From Phycomyces blakesleeanus NRRL 1555(-) (lineage: Eukaryota; Mucoromycota; Mucoromycetes; Mucorales; Phycomycetaceae): a stretch of DNA of 64,000 nt. The notes under the pieces are model-generated. The model did no database searches. It was not told the DNA's origin and was given only the letters and a program-made list of their open reading frames with translations. Positions 23,723 to 37,230 of this stretch are shown here, in pieces. The translations under genes and the position numbers were made by a program. Positions within the stretch are counted from its first letter, which is position 1. Every line of letters begins with the position of its first letter. The DNA is taken from the NCBI RefSeq assembly GCF_001638985.1, contig NW_017265139.1:620001-684000 (forward strand), in the 5' to 3' direction.

Positions 23723-23998
23723 TTAAGCAGAAGAGTGCTTGTGGCGATGATCTTGGTAGCCAGTCATAGAGTCCCAGTTGCCAAGACTAAAGTCTTCCTT
23801 TTCAATGGTCGAGTCTTGAGTTGATGAAGAGGCAATACTTGATTCTGATGAGCGTCTCTGTTGAGAGATAAGCTTGGAGAGTTCAGACCAGGGCATGTCC
23901 ATGAAACTTGAGTTCTTGGGTGTGGTAATGCTTGGATCCTCATTGATCAGATTAGGCACAGTCTTGATGTGTTGGAGGAGGGCGTATCCAGGATCCAT
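23723..23998 (-). CDS. Unrecognised 91-residue protein
   Basis: A single uninterrupted frame starts MDPGYALLQHIKTVPNLI and ends MTGYQDHRHKHSSA. Composition is protein-like, with a short hydrophobic start, a Ser/Thr/Glu-rich middle and a His-rich tail. GC is clearly above the flanks, and the ATG is preceded by an A-rich stretch on its strand. I do not recognise a family. It could also be the last exon of a longer gene, but no acceptor-bounded upstream exon was found. Confidence 0.45.
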   Translation of the reverse strand: MDPGYALLQHIKTVPNLINEDPSITTPKNSSFMDMPWSELSKLISQQRRSSESSIASSSTQDSTIEKEDFSLGNWDSMTGYQDHRHKHSSA

Positions 23999-26109
23999 TT
24001 TTTGTTATAGTTTAATAGAAAGAAGTGTGTTGATTTTGTTGTTAATTCTAATATTTTCCCTTTTTATAGTCTTTTAATCCTGGGACTCTTCTTTTTTTTT
24101 TTCCTTACTTGATTTGGAAATTAAAAATAGAAAATATATATTTATATTTATTTTACAGTAAAAGTCATGATGCAATTGCTATTCTTCAGCTTTGTATTCT
24201 ATTGGCCAAATTTCTCAACGTTTTCCCCACGTTTAGGCGAGAGCTTATATATATCTAATAAAAAAAAAATATTTTAAAACAAAAATCGGCTATTACCATT
24301 TTATGTCCTTTTTTTTTTGCTCTTTTAATTTTCATTCTCCTCATCCTCCTTGTCTGTCCCCCCCCCAAGTGTCTTACCCCCAAAATGTTTGAATATTTTC
24401 CTCTTTACTTAATAAGTTCCACTACCAATCACACAGAATATCATTTATTAACTTAATGAGTCTGCACTCTTTGAGTGAACGTATAAGCCCTAATGGCTTG
24501 CAAAATCTATAATGGTTTGCTGGTACCTTTTCTTTGTTTTCTTTTGTCAAAAGTCAAAGAAACTAAAAATACAAATTCTGTAGATTCTGTTTTGTATTTG
24601 AAGAGCATCGCATTCTTCCTATGCTTAGGATATTTGAAAACCTTTGCCGATGTTATGGAAATTGTGCTTCAATTTACAAAGAGAAAGCTATTCATTAGTT
24701 ATTTATTTATTTGCATTTTCTTTGAGGCTATATATATATATATTACTATTGATTTCTTGAATAATCATAAAATGATATACAGCTTGGAATACATTGTTAC
24801 CAAGGGACACCACTACTGATTATAGGTTGGTCTTTTTTGCTCATTAATCTACAGACCATTTTATGAAATGATTATGATAGACAGCAAGGTCAGAAACACT
24901 AACTCTTTAATTATAATTTACTTCAATACACCAGATTTAGAATAAATTAGATCAGATTCAACTATAAATTTATCACCAAAAAGATAAAATTAACTAGGCC
25001 CTTTTCTTTCTTCTGTATTTATTAACTCCTTTTATTTGTTCTTCTACTATTCTGATCGATAATGTTAACAACCCATCGTTAATTCATTCAATATATATAT
25101 ATATATATATATATTAATTAATAAGAATTATAAAAGAAGTATATCCAGAATACTACAGTTTCAATTCGCTAATACAGTTGAAACTAATAAGCTGGCCAGA
25201 TTCATATAGTATTCAAAAACAACAACTAACAAGTTTTGAAACATTTCTTATTTTACAGTAAAAATAAAATAAAATAAAAACTCAAAAAACACAAAATAAA
25301 TAACCCTATTGGCTGTAAAATAAATCATAAAATCGCAGAAATCTTTTATTTTATTTTTCTTCTTTAAATCTCAAGTTAACCAAACCATTTTCCCAACTTC
25401 TTTGGACTTCATTATTGCCCTTCCTTCCTCTCTTCCTTCCTACTAACTCCATATTAGTTTTACTTCCAAATTGAACATAATTTTTTGACCAAAATTGTAT
25501 CTTGTTGCAATTTTTTTTTCAACTTTCTATTCATTTTATCTTGCAATAAAATCAAAATATTTTATATATTTTGACCGATTTTTTTTTTTTTTTAAAAAAA
25601 AACCCCCCAATTTGAAACAGTCGTTTTTTAACATTTTTTTTTAAAAAAAAATATGATTATTTTAGTATTGTGTAAAGTAATATAACGTAGTGTAGTGTAA
25701 TGTATAATTTATGTAAGTCGAAATGCTTCGAGTTTATCCGCGGGGTTCAGGCCAAGATGACGTCGACATTTAGTCTACAGATCTTGGACTATCAAAATTT
25801 CAGCAAATGAACTGCACCAGACCACACGCGCAGACAGAAAGAGAAAGAAAGAGAAAGAAAGAGAGACACACACTACGCACACAGTACGCACATATATATA
25901 CATACAATAGACGCTAGACGCTAAACACTACGCACGCACCACACACCATATACGCATTACACACGCCAACAACAATAATAATAAAATTATTATTATTATT
26001 ATATAGACGCGATCCAATCATAATTTAACCAGACATACATAAGCAACGAACAATCCAAGCTCATCAACTTCAATTATTCATCCGATCAACCAAAGAAAAA
26101 TAAAGCATC
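23999..26109. other. AT-rich intergenic region upstream of ALYREF
   Basis: Two kilobases without a supportable gene. Contents: T/A homopolymer runs, an (at)n tract at 25090-25113, and inverted A/T runs near 25580-25650. From about 25790 there is a purine/ca-rich stretch with gaaagagaaagaaagaga repeats, probably the promoter and 5' leader of the gene at 26110. An open frame at 24493-24819 has spacer-like composition and is not called. Confidence 0.5.
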
Positions 26110-27393
26110 ATGGCATCTAACCCTCTTGATATGTCACTGGACGACGTCATTTCAAAACAGCGTACTGGTAGAGACGGCAATCGTAATAACAATCGCGGTT
26201 ACAATAGACCAAGAGAAAACGGAAGAGGAGGGGACAGAAATACACGCAGAGACAATAATTCGGTATGTTTCTTTTTCTTTTTCTTTTTTCTTTAAAAAAA
26301 AATAGAAGATAATCTTTCAAGCCAGTATATTATATATACATATATATCAACCACCAAACAACCATAGGCAAACAAAACAAAACAAAAGAAAACAAAACGT
26401 TATACTTAAAGACTTTTACCATTATCATTATTACCATTATATTATATTATATTATACTATACTATACTATGATACGATACACCACACGTATATACAATCT
26501 ATAAAAAAATAATACTTTTAGCCTCTCTATTCAAGACTGAGAGGACAATCAAACCCAGTAACACCCGTTTCTGGTAATAGTCTTGTCGTAGCCAATCTTG
26601 ACTATGGTGTGACCGAGAGTGATCTCTACGTAAGTAATCTGGAATTCTTGTTAAAATGTAATAATTATATTCACTAAAGAAATACATATCCATATACAAA
26701 TATATATATATATATCTCATTTAATATAATATTCAACTAACAATTTCACAAACAATAGGAACTATTTGGCCAGATTGGTCCTCTCAAACGTGCATTTTTA
26801 CGTTTGGATCCAAGTGGTAAATCATCAGGTGTGGCTGATGTGGTCTTTATAAACCAAAGCGATGGAGAGAGAGCCATGACTGCATACAATAATGTTGAAT
26901 TGGATGGTAAATATATATATATTCTTTCAATATAATAATTAATTTGTTTTACAGCTCGACCAATGCGTATTACCTATGCTTCTGTAATTAATAATCGATA
27001 CCAGCAAATTCCTATGCGTGGTAGCAATTACAATAATAACAACAGTAATGATAATTATGGTGGTCAGCGCCAAAGAGATTCCGGAAGATCCAACCAGTAC
27101 AACCGTCGTAACAGAAATAACAACAACAACAATAGTAACGGTGGTGGGGACAATCGACAAAATCAGCGCAGGCGTCAGGAACCTCGACCCAAACCATCGG
27201 AAGCTGATCTGGATGCCGACATGGATACATATATGAATACTTTAGAGACTGTAAGTATCATTCCAAATGCCATTTTATTATTCTTTAATATCACTGCCAT
27301 TTTAATGTTTATTACACATACTAACTTCAATTCAATTCTATTTGATTTGATCCGATTATATTTAATCAGGGTGAAGAGGGTAAAACGGCCTAA
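26110..27393 (+). CDS. ALYREF/Yra1-type mRNA export adaptor
   Basis: Exons 26110-26262, 26522-26629, 26759-26906, 26955-27250 and 27370-27393 join in phase to 242 residues. Aly/REF proteins sit in the TREX complex, bind spliced mRNA and hand it to the Mex67/NXF1 export receptor. The N-terminus has the conserved REF box (DMSLDDVISKQR) and an Arg/Asn/Gly-rich region. Residues about 70-145 form an RRM with RNP2 SLVVANLDYGV and RNP1 SGVADVVF. The C-terminal half is Asn/Gly/Arg-rich and ends with a C-terminal REF-like helix (LDADMDTYMN). The last exon adds seven residues and the stop. The Asn-rich runs are AT-biased codons, matching base composition. Confidence 0.92.
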
Positions 27394-28615
27394 GGTTTTA
27401 TAAGATGTTCTCTTGTTGTTTTATTATTATTATTTCACAAAAACACATAAAATCAACATTCACATGGAAACCAAACAAGAACAAGAATATGTATACGTAT
27501 AGATACATGGAAATAGATATTGTCATGGTCATTTTATGCACCTATCTATATATTATATACACTCTTTTCTAATAATAATAATAATAATAATAATCTAAAA
27601 ATCATGCATACTCGGAAATGTCTGTGCGAGATACAACACCCAAATCCATGACGTTATTCACGAGCGTAGTTTGTCCCGAATCTATGGATTTATAGACATT
27701 GATGACAGGAACAAACAAGGAACCACAGGTTTGAATACGATCTTTAGCTGTTACGGCACTTTAAGCAATCAGCAAGAACAGGCACATTAACATATTTGGC
27801 TGGACTTCTTTTCATTGGTTCTTTCTCTTTACTTGGTTTTGAGATGAATACATAAATATTGACCAATTGATATATTGATAAAGAATATTTGATAATAATA
27901 ATTATCGTTCTTGGATATAGTGGAGTTGGAGAGTTGCTAATTGGCATGGATACAGGCTCTCAGTGGCAATTAGTAGCATAGCAACATATTAGCATAAGAG
28001 TCTCGATACAAAGCATACACACACACACACGCATATATATACATTTATATATATATATATATATATGTAAATGCTCTTACGGTTTATAAGTTGATTTAGT
28101 ATATTTATAGTCCAAGAAAATTATTTTATATTTATAAACTTCTCGGACACAATTTTAATTACAGAAACCTATTTTTGGGTTATATCCCCGCCTCAAATCC
28201 ACATATCCTCATATATAAATCACGAATTTATATATAGAACACATCATTTTTTTTGTCTTTTTTTTTGTCTTCTATTGCTGCCTATCTTTATGTCTTTTCT
28301 GTGAGTGATTATAACTGTGTAATCGTGTAATAGTAATTGTGTGATTGTGTAATTGTGTAATTGTGTGATTGTGTAATTGTAAGTGATATGGTGTGTGTAT
28401 GGTATATATGTAGTTATGGGTGCGTGCGTGTGTTTGGGTACCAAATTGTTAGTTGGTTTGATAGTCGTGCTTGGGTACTTATAATTTTCTAACACAGGTC
28501 TAGCCTTTAGGTTGTTCTTTTTCTTTCTTTTCTTCCTTTTTTTTTTACTTTTTGTAAAATCATATATAATATAGATATATAATATATCTTTTTACAACAT
28601 ATATACTCACTGCTA
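27394..28615. other. Intergenic region with microsatellites
   Basis: Contains (aat)n at 27573-27593, ca/ta repeats at 28015-28066, and a decayed gtgtaattgtgt repeat at 28310-28380. The only protein-like sequence is the short minus-strand fragment described separately at 27601-27760. Confidence 0.5.
27601..27760 (-). pseudogene. Possible C-terminal exon of an unidentified protein
   Basis: Reading minus from an acceptor-like taacag near 27750, the frame gives AKDRIQTCGSLFVPVINVYK and MDLGVVSRTDISEYA before a stop. The composition looks like a genuine protein end and GC is raised. The upstream reading frame (KRSPAKYVNVPVLADC) is in a different phase and I could not join the two with a convincing donor. 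It is either the 3' exon of a gene I cannot complete, or a relic. I do not recognise the family. Confidence 0.3.
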
Positions 28616-31600
28616 ATGGCAGCTGTTCAAACCAAACCTATATCCAACCACCGGTTCTCTACATTCTTTTGGGTAAACAATTGCTCAGCATGTTTAGATT
28701 CACAATTCAAAAGATCTAATTCAATATTACGTTTAGGACGAACATGACCGAGGAGTGGACCTCATTACTGATCGATTACGGACTGCAAGACAAACATGTC
28801 AAGATATAAAGAATCTTTACAAAGCAAGGTAAGCAATATATATATATATATATATATATATTTGGTCCAATATTAATAATAATATATGTGGGTCTGTAGA
28901 GCAAACATCGAAGAAGAATATGGTCAGCGTTTATTAAAACTGTCCCAGTTCTCGATCAATACAGACGGCCAAGGATCTTTTGCAGACGCATTATCGAATA
29001 TTCCTAGTGCTATTGAAACCACCGGTAGAGCCCACCTTGATCTTGCCCAACAAATCCAACATCATCTAGAACGTCCTCTTGATGATTTTTTATCAGAACA
29101 ACGAGAATTGAAAAAGACTGTAAGTCCCTTTGTTTTGTTTTGTTCTTTCTTTCTTTCTTTCTTTAATCCTTGTAGCAGTAATAATTATATCATGTATTTA
29201 AAGAGATTGTTGGCTGTTTTTTTTTGTCTGTCTGCTTTAAACAAAAAAGCGTGCATATATATATATATACAAACACGCACCCATGCATACACATTCGATT
29301 CTTTTATAGCTATATATTTATTACATGTCTTTTTTTATAAATTTAATTTTAATTTATCATATGTGTTAAAGTGTATTGTTCTTATATTATATTTTCTTCT
29401 TCTTCTATGTATATATATACATTTATCTAATGTAGCAATCAAACCAAATTGATAACGCGAGACAACTTAAAAATCTTCATCAGAACAATGTTGCACGAGT
29501 AAGTTCTATAATGATAATAACAATAGTAGTAATAATAATTAAAATAGCCAGTATATGAATGAATGAATCATTAAAAATAATAAAAGACATTATTGAGCCT
29601 AAAAAGTGATCAAGTTATAATTTAGAGTCGTTTGGCTGATAGTCTTTTGTTATGTGATTATTAGGCAAAGGAATACTGTAGCAATGAATACGCAAAGTTG
29701 AATCAATTAAAGAAACTCCTTACACAAGACACAGACAATGAAGCCAACCAAAAGGTAATCATTATTATTTGATTTTTTTTAGCTTAATTACATATTTGAT
29801 TCTATTATACCCTATCCTAATTTTTTGTTTTGTTTAAAAAATTAAATTACTGCTATTATTATTGTTACCGTGGTTACAATCATCATTCAGATTCAACAGG
29901 ATATTGAAGAACAGAGACACAGAGCAACCATTACAGGTATAATGAATTAGCGAATAAATAAATGAACCAACCCAGCTACCCTCGACAACCCAAATGAAGA
30001 AGAAATAACCACACACAAAAGTTTACAGATCAACACAATCAATGATCCTTGTATTCAATAGTATTAACTCTAGCTTTGTAGATCAAGAGTACAGACGAAC
30101 TGTAGATATATTCAATTCTGTCCGAGAAGAATGGATCCACAAATGGTCTATTGCCTGTGATCTATACCAAGAAATGGAAGAAAGGCGAATGGATCAGATG
30201 AGAAAGGGAATGTGGGCGTAAGTGCTCCATCTACTCTACATACTCTAATATTTTATTGTTGTGTTTTATTAACACACACAAATGAATGGCCAACTAAAAT
30301 GTCTCCTCTTTGTTTTGCTTTATATCAATAGATTCGCAAATATGCTTTCAAGTGCTTATACCATTGATGACCAGGTAAACTAAATAAATATATGGATTAA
30401 ATGCTATGCGTGTAAGCATGTGAATGGGTAATTAATATGTCTTGTAGTGCTGTGAGCGTATAAGAACATCATTAGAATCTACAGATGTTGGAGAAGACAT
30501 TCGAATTTTTGTCCAGAACCAAGGCACCGGAACATTCTTACCAGGTAATATATACACTATACATTTGTATGTGTGTGTGTATGTGTGTGTGTGTTTACTC
30601 ATCACACGTGCAAAATTTACTTTCAAATGTTTAAAATGTATTAATTCGTCTGATTTTATTACTATTGCTATTACTATCACTAAAACTATTATTATTGTTA
30701 CTGTAGAGCCAATGCAATACCACAACTTCCAAGATCCAGACACCTACAATTCTATCCAATCTTCAGCCATTCCATCAAAGACAGATTTCTATTCTCGATC
30801 TACACCCTCCGACCTTACTCCACCAACCCAATTGAACCTGTCCTACAACTCGCCCGTATGTACCACCAATATTCTGACCAATCCCGATGAAGAACTAAAG
30901 TCAGTCGATCGACAACTCCAAGTACTTGAGATCCATAACCCAATTGCAAGAATGAACAGCACAGACGTTAATCACACTAGTCGAGGATTCCAAAGACAAG
31001 ACACCAAAGGTTCATTCGATCGAGAACAGCACAAAGGACAGGAAGAACAGAAAAATAGGCAGAATTCTAATTCAGGAATATACTTTTCTTCTGAACTCGA
31101 TGAGGTCAATGCCATGCTCAATGATTTTGAAAACACAGATTTGCCAAGAGGAGCCACCGATCCAATTTCCTCAAAGATCCGTGGTGGCACTTTAATGGAA
31201 AATAGAAATCTCTCTCTAGATGATCCAATAACTGCACCCAATCCGGGTCTTTTTACTCCCACTACTTCTAAAATCTCTCCTGGGCTTAACCCTATCTCTG
31301 GCGCAGGCGCAGGCGCAGGCGCAGGCGTTGGCACTGGCACTGGCACTGGCCCTGCTCGTGGGCTTGAACCTGCATTCGCACCTGCACATGTACCTACACC
31401 TGTGCTTGGTTCTAGCTATGGTCCTAACCCTGTCTCTACTAATGACGCTCATGCTGCTGTTGCTGTGCCTACCGTCAACACTACCGTAAATGACAATAGT
31501 ATTAATAATACCATCACTTCCAGTATTTACACTGCTACTGCAGTTGCTGTTGCGCATGTCAATCAACCACGTGGAACTCATGCCCAATCTGAGAAACCGA

Positions 31601-32314
31601 TCCAAGCACAACCTGAACCTAATTCACCAATTGGGGAACATTTGAGCCTAAAATCCTTGGCAAACGCGCCCAAACGACAGAAGTCCGTACTATCTTCAAA
31701 ATCCGGTAACCCATCAATCACGTCCGAAAAGAGCAAACGGAAGTATAAACCGGTACTCAACCCCAGCTACTCTTCGCCAACTTCGACAAAGTCTGCCGAA
31801 CTTCCACTTACCTCGATTCATACTTTGAATTCGCCAACCAATATCATTGACAAATCCGTAGCGTCTGAGACTAGAAAGGAAGAAGATAACAAAGCACGAG
31901 AAGAAAAAGAAAACGAACAGGAAAATTCGCTACCTAACACTGAAACACAAAAAGAAAGTATCGTGGATACACCATTGCCAGTACAATTCGGAATAACGAA
32001 AAGTGTAGCTAATGAACAAAGTGTCACAAAACCAGAGGAGACACTGTCAGGGCCAGTGTCTTTGGCTAACGAAATAAAGTATAGCGAAACCGATGGCGAC
32101 AGAAACACCAATCGACCGGAAACTGTGGAAAAGTCTAGAGTTCCAGTACCCGAGACTGCGTGTAAGAATGACAGTGATTCGGATGCAAGTGTAGAGGCCT
32201 TACCTGTCCGCCCACGCGCTCCTCCGGCTGAAAAATGGATGATTTCGTCTGTGCGAAAATCGCAAATGTTACCTATCAAAACAAACGAAACTAGGAGCTA
32301 CGGCAACGCAAATC

Positions 32315-32345
<31 letters not shown>

Positions 32346-34511
32346 TCAGAATCAGAATCAGAATCAGAATCAGAATCAGAATCAGCAGTACCAGTACCAG
32401 TACCAATCGTCCTCTTCTCCCGGTGTCGGTGGTGTGAGGACGCGTGTCTTGTCACCAACGATGCAACAGCGACATACTGTTGCAGGATCAGTACAATATC
32501 CAATGCACTATCACCAACAGCAGCAGCACCATCCAATGTTATTGACAGACAGTTTTAAAGTTGCCTCACCATTTGTTACATCTCCAACAACTGCATCTAC
32601 ACCTACTGGCACACCATTGCATGTGCACCTTAATACACTCGGAAATACGCCCACAAACACGGCTAGAAACAAATCCGAAAGTTTGGATGCAAACACACTC
32701 AAGAAAGTACCCGGAAATGTACCCGGAAATGAACCGGTAGATGTGAATGTGGATGTAAATTTGAGTGCAAGTGCAAGTTCAAATGGAAATGAAAATGAAA
32801 AGGAAAACTCAAATGTGCCTACCAGCTCTGACCAGAACCAAGAGAATCAGGACCTGCAACAGAATCCAGAAAAACCAATTTCGGTTGTCCATCACGTTCA
32901 CAAACTCAGCCGATCAAATCCTCCTCTCAAAATTGATATTCCAAACCCTATTCGCACTAGTAACAGTAGCTTGCCTATTGTCGTGTTCGATGATCCTACC
33001 GCTTTAATTAAAAAACAGCAACAGCAACAACAGCAGCAACAGCAACAACAACAGCAGCAACAGCAGCAACAGCAGCAACAGCAGCAACAGCAGCAACAGC
33101 AGCAACAGCAGCAACAGCAGCAACAGCAGCAACAGCAGCAACAGCAGCAACAGCAACAACAGAAGCAAGATCAGTATCAGGTGTGGCAGGAAGCCACTAG
33201 TAATATTGCTACTACTCCACAGCAAGATCGTCTATGGGACCAACAGCTGCATGGAAACATGCGTGTACCATTCCAAAACGAGCAACGCACTCTTGGTATT
33301 CGTCCTCCTCCCTGGCAAGATAATCCACAAATCCGCAACACTGCATATGGTGTAGGCTATAACGGAATTGAAAACAAGAATCATAGAGACTCTAGCAATA
33401 ATCCAAACAATCGACGACCTACGTCTGGGAATGGGATTTCTTTAAATAACAATGGTAAGAGAAATGAGAAGAACGACAATAAGATAGACGGATAGGAAGT
33501 CTTTAGGGAAGATTATTATGGACTAATATTAATTTCCACAATATATATATTACTGCCCCCTTAGATCGAGTACACCCAGAATCGTTATTACCGCAGCAAG
33601 ACCCGCAGGACAGATATAGAAAGGATGGTAAGGCCTTTTCAATAATTCTATTGTAGAGACGAAAATAATTTCTTGCAGCTGTTTTTCTTAAAGTGGTATA
33701 CATTAAAATAAGTAAAAGCTAACAAATATTTCTTTCTTTTAATACTCTCAAGAAAAAGCAACGATAAAACGCGTGTCTGCACTCGAGAAACAAGCACAGC
33801 AACCCAAGACTAGTCGATTTTCATTGGGTATTTTTGGAAACAAGAAGGATAAAAAGGCAGCAGCAGCAGCAGCGGCAACAATAAGTTCAGCAAATAAAGA
33901 TGCCATTCTCAGAGAGCCTTTGGAATCTATAATATCTTCCGTCCGTCCCGGTACGGCCTACTCAGGTGATCCAGTATCGGTTCCTCTTCCAGTTGTATCA
34001 AATGTAGCTTCAAAACACCCACTTCGGGCAGTGGTGTCTGCTGAACCATTGCGCGCACTTAGCTCAGAAAACATCCACGCATCTTCATCGTCTCCATTTA
34101 GAGAGTCCACGGCTTCCGGAGCTCCAGTGTATCTTACTCCTAGACAACAAATTGATAGCTTGATCAACAAACCTATGGAAAAACCGCCAGTAGAGTATGG
34201 TATGTATATATATGTACAAACACTTTTTACCTAATTCTAATCTATAAAATCTGTATGTGATCTTTAGTTCGTGCCATGTGGAATTTCACGGCTAGTGTAA
34301 GTAATTCATTAACTACCATATTACATCTTACTTGAAATTTACTTGTATTCTTTGGGTACGTATATAGATTCCAACTGAAATGTCAGTTGCTTCTGGGGAA
34401 GTCGTGGCTGTGATTCACAAGCAAATAGATGGATGGTGGGAAGCCGAGACGACTGGCTCTGATCGTAGACAGAGAGGCCTCGTTCCAGGAAATTATATGC
34501 AACCTGTTTAA
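28616..34511 (+). CDS. F-BAR/SH3 cytokinesis protein, Cdc15/Hof1/Imp2 type
   Basis: Fourteen exons (28616-28672, 28737-28828, 28900-29119, 29436-29498, 29665-29754, 29891-29936, 30082-30217, 30332-30374, 30448-30544, 30707-33454, 33565-33627, 33753-34199, 34268-34296, 34368-34511) join in phase to 1424 residues. Residues 1-280 are an F-BAR domain (ITDRLRTARQTCQDIKNLYK, ANIEEEYGQRLLKLSQ), as in PCH proteins that bind membrane at the septum and organise the actomyosin ring. The centre is one 2.7-kb disordered exon rich in Ser/Pro/Asn/Gln, with Gly-Ala, Asn-Gln and 49-Gln tracts. The C-terminus is an SH3 domain (VRAMWNFTAS, GEVVAVIHKQIDGWWEAE, GLVPGNYMQPV), which in this family recruits formins and other septation factors. 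Domain order matches Cdc15, Imp2 and Hof1; which of these is the closest cannot be settled here. Confidence 0.93.
33016..33162 (+). repeat. Polyglutamine CAG/CAA tract
   Basis: Forty-nine uninterrupted glutamine codons, a mixture of CAG and CAA in a mostly (cagcagcaa)n pattern, at residues about 1052-1100 of the F-BAR protein. The regular CAA interruptions usually lower slippage in such tracts. The antisense strand gives a long poly-Leu frame that is an artefact of the repeat. Confidence 0.97.
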
Positions 34512-35354
34512 AACGGCTTTATTATCTTATATTCATATCTATACAGCATACGTTACTCACCTCTCCCTCTCTCCCTCTCTCATCCCCACCTTGTCTTTCT
34601 TTCTTTTACTTTTATACCCTCTTGTTTTCTTCATCTTTATTATCTATAGAGGGCCTTTATTCTTCTTATTCGATTTAACGCATCTCATCTGTTTTATATA
34701 TATATTATTTATTTTATTATCGCATTGCCATTCCTTTTACTTGAATTAATTTTGATATACAGTGTATTTTGATACAAACCAAATCATTCGTGCTATTTAT
34801 TATTACTTTTGTTAGCTTTTAACCAAAAAAATATGAAAGAGTTTCTAATGAAATTCATGTGTGTTTGTGGGCAAGTAATTATCTCTGTTTTCTTTTTTTT
34901 GACAAATTCCTGTGATAGATACATATTTTTATTCACCAAGAATTCAATCAGATTACATGTACAGCCAGCTAGGATCGAGTGGTGTGAATTGCTGTTTTGT
35001 AGGTTGCACAAATAAAGTCTAGGCGTCTTTCTGTCTTTGCGATTGAAAAGTTTACATCAAAATAAATTACTGTAGAGCTAATATGAGATATATTATGTTA
35101 GCTAATTTATCAACAACAGAAACCTAAAGAAGAAGAAAAAGAAATTAAGCAAATTCAATTTCAGGCTTCTTTCTAGTATTATTTTTTTGTAGTTTATGCA
35201 ATGTACCAAGTAGATCGTTCCACATTGTTTGTGTGCAAAATATTCAAGATAAATCATCTACCTATCTTTGTAGTTTGTCTAGATCTTAATAACTCTCCCT
35301 TTACTTCCTCTTCTTCTTCTTGGCTTTCATTTACTCAAAATTCAAGCGTTTTCT
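34512..35354. other. Intergenic region
   Basis: It begins with the 3' untranslated region of the F-BAR gene, which is CT-rich near 34560-34620. The rest is AT-rich. No gene is supported; open frames here have spacer composition. Confidence 0.45.
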
Positions 35355-36233
35355 ATGTATCAAATATCATCGGCTTCATCTGCGTCTACTGTAGAGTATA
35401 AATGTCCTGATAAGGCTCGAGCTCCTGGTATTTCTATATTTTCTATCGTATTTTAGTTTTTCCCAAAGTATAAATATCCATATATACCATACTTTGCCTA
35501 TTAAGCTTCTGTTCGCATAAAAACGTATGTAAATATTGTTGCACCATCGTCATGTCAAAGCAATAAAGCTGTATTAAGTAATCATGATATCTTAAAGTGT
35601 CATCAGATAGCTGTCGTGGAAGCCAAAGACAAAATTATCCGCGAGCTTAAAGAAATGAATCAGTATCAAGCTAAACATATAGAGCGGCTAACTAGCGCAT
35701 TCAAAAAGTCCAGCCTTCCAGTATCATATCAAGACGAGTTCACCTATCATTCCAAACAAGACTTGGCTATTTACACAAGCGATAAAAAATTTAATCTGAA
35801 GGATTCAATGACCAAAAATGATACAAACACCAACCTTTGCAGCAAAGATAACTCGGCCGCAGTAGAATGTATTACTATAAAGCAGAACGCTGCTTGGTTT
35901 CAACGGCACATTAAGAGCTGTCCATTGATTAGATTTTCACAAGAGTCTTTGCCCAAAGCACTGTGTCAAGATGAAAGTCAAGCTTATAGCAATAGTCTAG
36001 AATTTAATCCATGGAAAGAACATGCTATTGTACTCCAAGAAAAAATCATTGAACTTGAAGAAGTTCATTTTTCTACATTAACAAAGCTACACGCAGTAGC
36101 ACAGGGATTGGATTCTCACAAACCAGACAATTTAGAACGTTGTTTAATTAAAAAGGAAGCTGAATGTGAGAAACTACGGTCTGTAATGCGAAATATCATG
36201 AGGGTCTCAACACAGGCATTATTAAATCCATAA
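35355..36233 (+). CDS. Unrecognised coiled-coil protein
   Basis: Exons 35355-35427, 35506-35528 and 35607-36233 join in phase to 240 residues, starting MYQISSASSASTVEYKCPDK. The third exon opens with a heptad-rich helix (EAKDKIIRELKEMNQYQAKH, IERLTSAFKKSS) and closes with another charged helix (CLIKKEAECEKLRSVMRNIM). The 23-base middle exon is inferred from splice signals and phase. A long acceptor-bounded frame supports the last exon independently. I recognise no family; a structural or scaffold role would be a guess. Confidence 0.55.
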
Positions 36234-37230
36234 ACTTATTACCCATTAGTTGCCTATATAATTGTAAAAAGATGTATCTGTCTAGTTGATAATAAAAAAA
36301 ACCGAAATATGAACACCGTTAATTCCCTATATAAAAACACAAGTCATACGCCAAGTCTGGTTTGCCTTGAAGAATATTTTCTTTTCAACAATAGCATTAA
36401 CAGTCATTATAGTGAGTTCCTGGTATATGTTACATTTTTGGGATTGGAGTCTGTGAGGTTCATTAGCAGCTGTGGTATTTGTTAAGAATAATATCTGAAT
36501 GTTCTGTTTTATAATAAAATATGCTTTTTGGTAGATCCGATTGCCAATAGTGAATAGAAGAACAAAATTAAGATTATAAAGCTATGACAGTCATATATTT
36601 TTTAAGCTATTTTTTACATTATAGAGCATAATAATATCAACCTTTGTTTGTCCGGTTTTTTCTAATATCTTTTTTTTTCAAATGTTTTGCTATGGAAACA
36701 AATAGTTTTATTAAAAGAATAAAGAAATAACTGTTAGATAAAGTAATAAATGTGGACAATTACATATCAAAATACAGATTGGTAGTTATAAAAATAGATA
36801 TAGAAAAGAGCGTAGAATTGGAAATAAGGAGGGAAAATAAGATATAAGACAATTTAGAATATAGGTAATTTGATTCGAAGTGTAAAAGATCATTTGATTC
36901 ACAGTGCACAGATTTCTTATAAAATGTATTTTTGATAAATTTGAAACAGTTGGTGTGATAGTTGTTATATTGGAGTAAACTCTGAGTTTATTGTAATTAA
37001 TAATTATAATAAGAAATAGTAGCAGTAGACAAGTGAAAATATTGTATTGTGGGTTTATTTAGACCTTGCACACTTTGACAAACAGGCGACCCAAGAGAAC
37101 TGCAGAAGGAGAGAAAAGAGAAGACAACAGAAACATGACTGATACACTACAGGAAAAAAAGAGGTGCCTCTGGGGGTTCCCTGGGGGTTCCCTGGGGCAG
37201 CCAAGGGAAAGGGGCTTTTTATTCGCCTCC
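36234..37230. other. AT-rich spacer before the LINE
   Basis: No gene is seen. Near the LINE 3' end, 37165-37225 contains a GC-rich duplicated ctgggggttccctgggggtt block unlike the surroundings. Confidence 0.45.

Noticed and set aside
24493..24819. 108-residue plus-strand frame with hydrophobic stretches
   Set aside because: Codon composition matches AT-rich spacer, no homologous motif is seen, and the hydrophobicity comes from T-rich sequence.
28886..29452. 188-residue continuous frame
   Set aside because: Only 28900-29119 is coding (F-BAR exon 3); the rest is intron read-through rich in microsatellite-derived residues.
33004..33225. Antisense poly-leucine frame
   Set aside because: It is the reverse reading of the CAG/CAA tract in the F-BAR gene.
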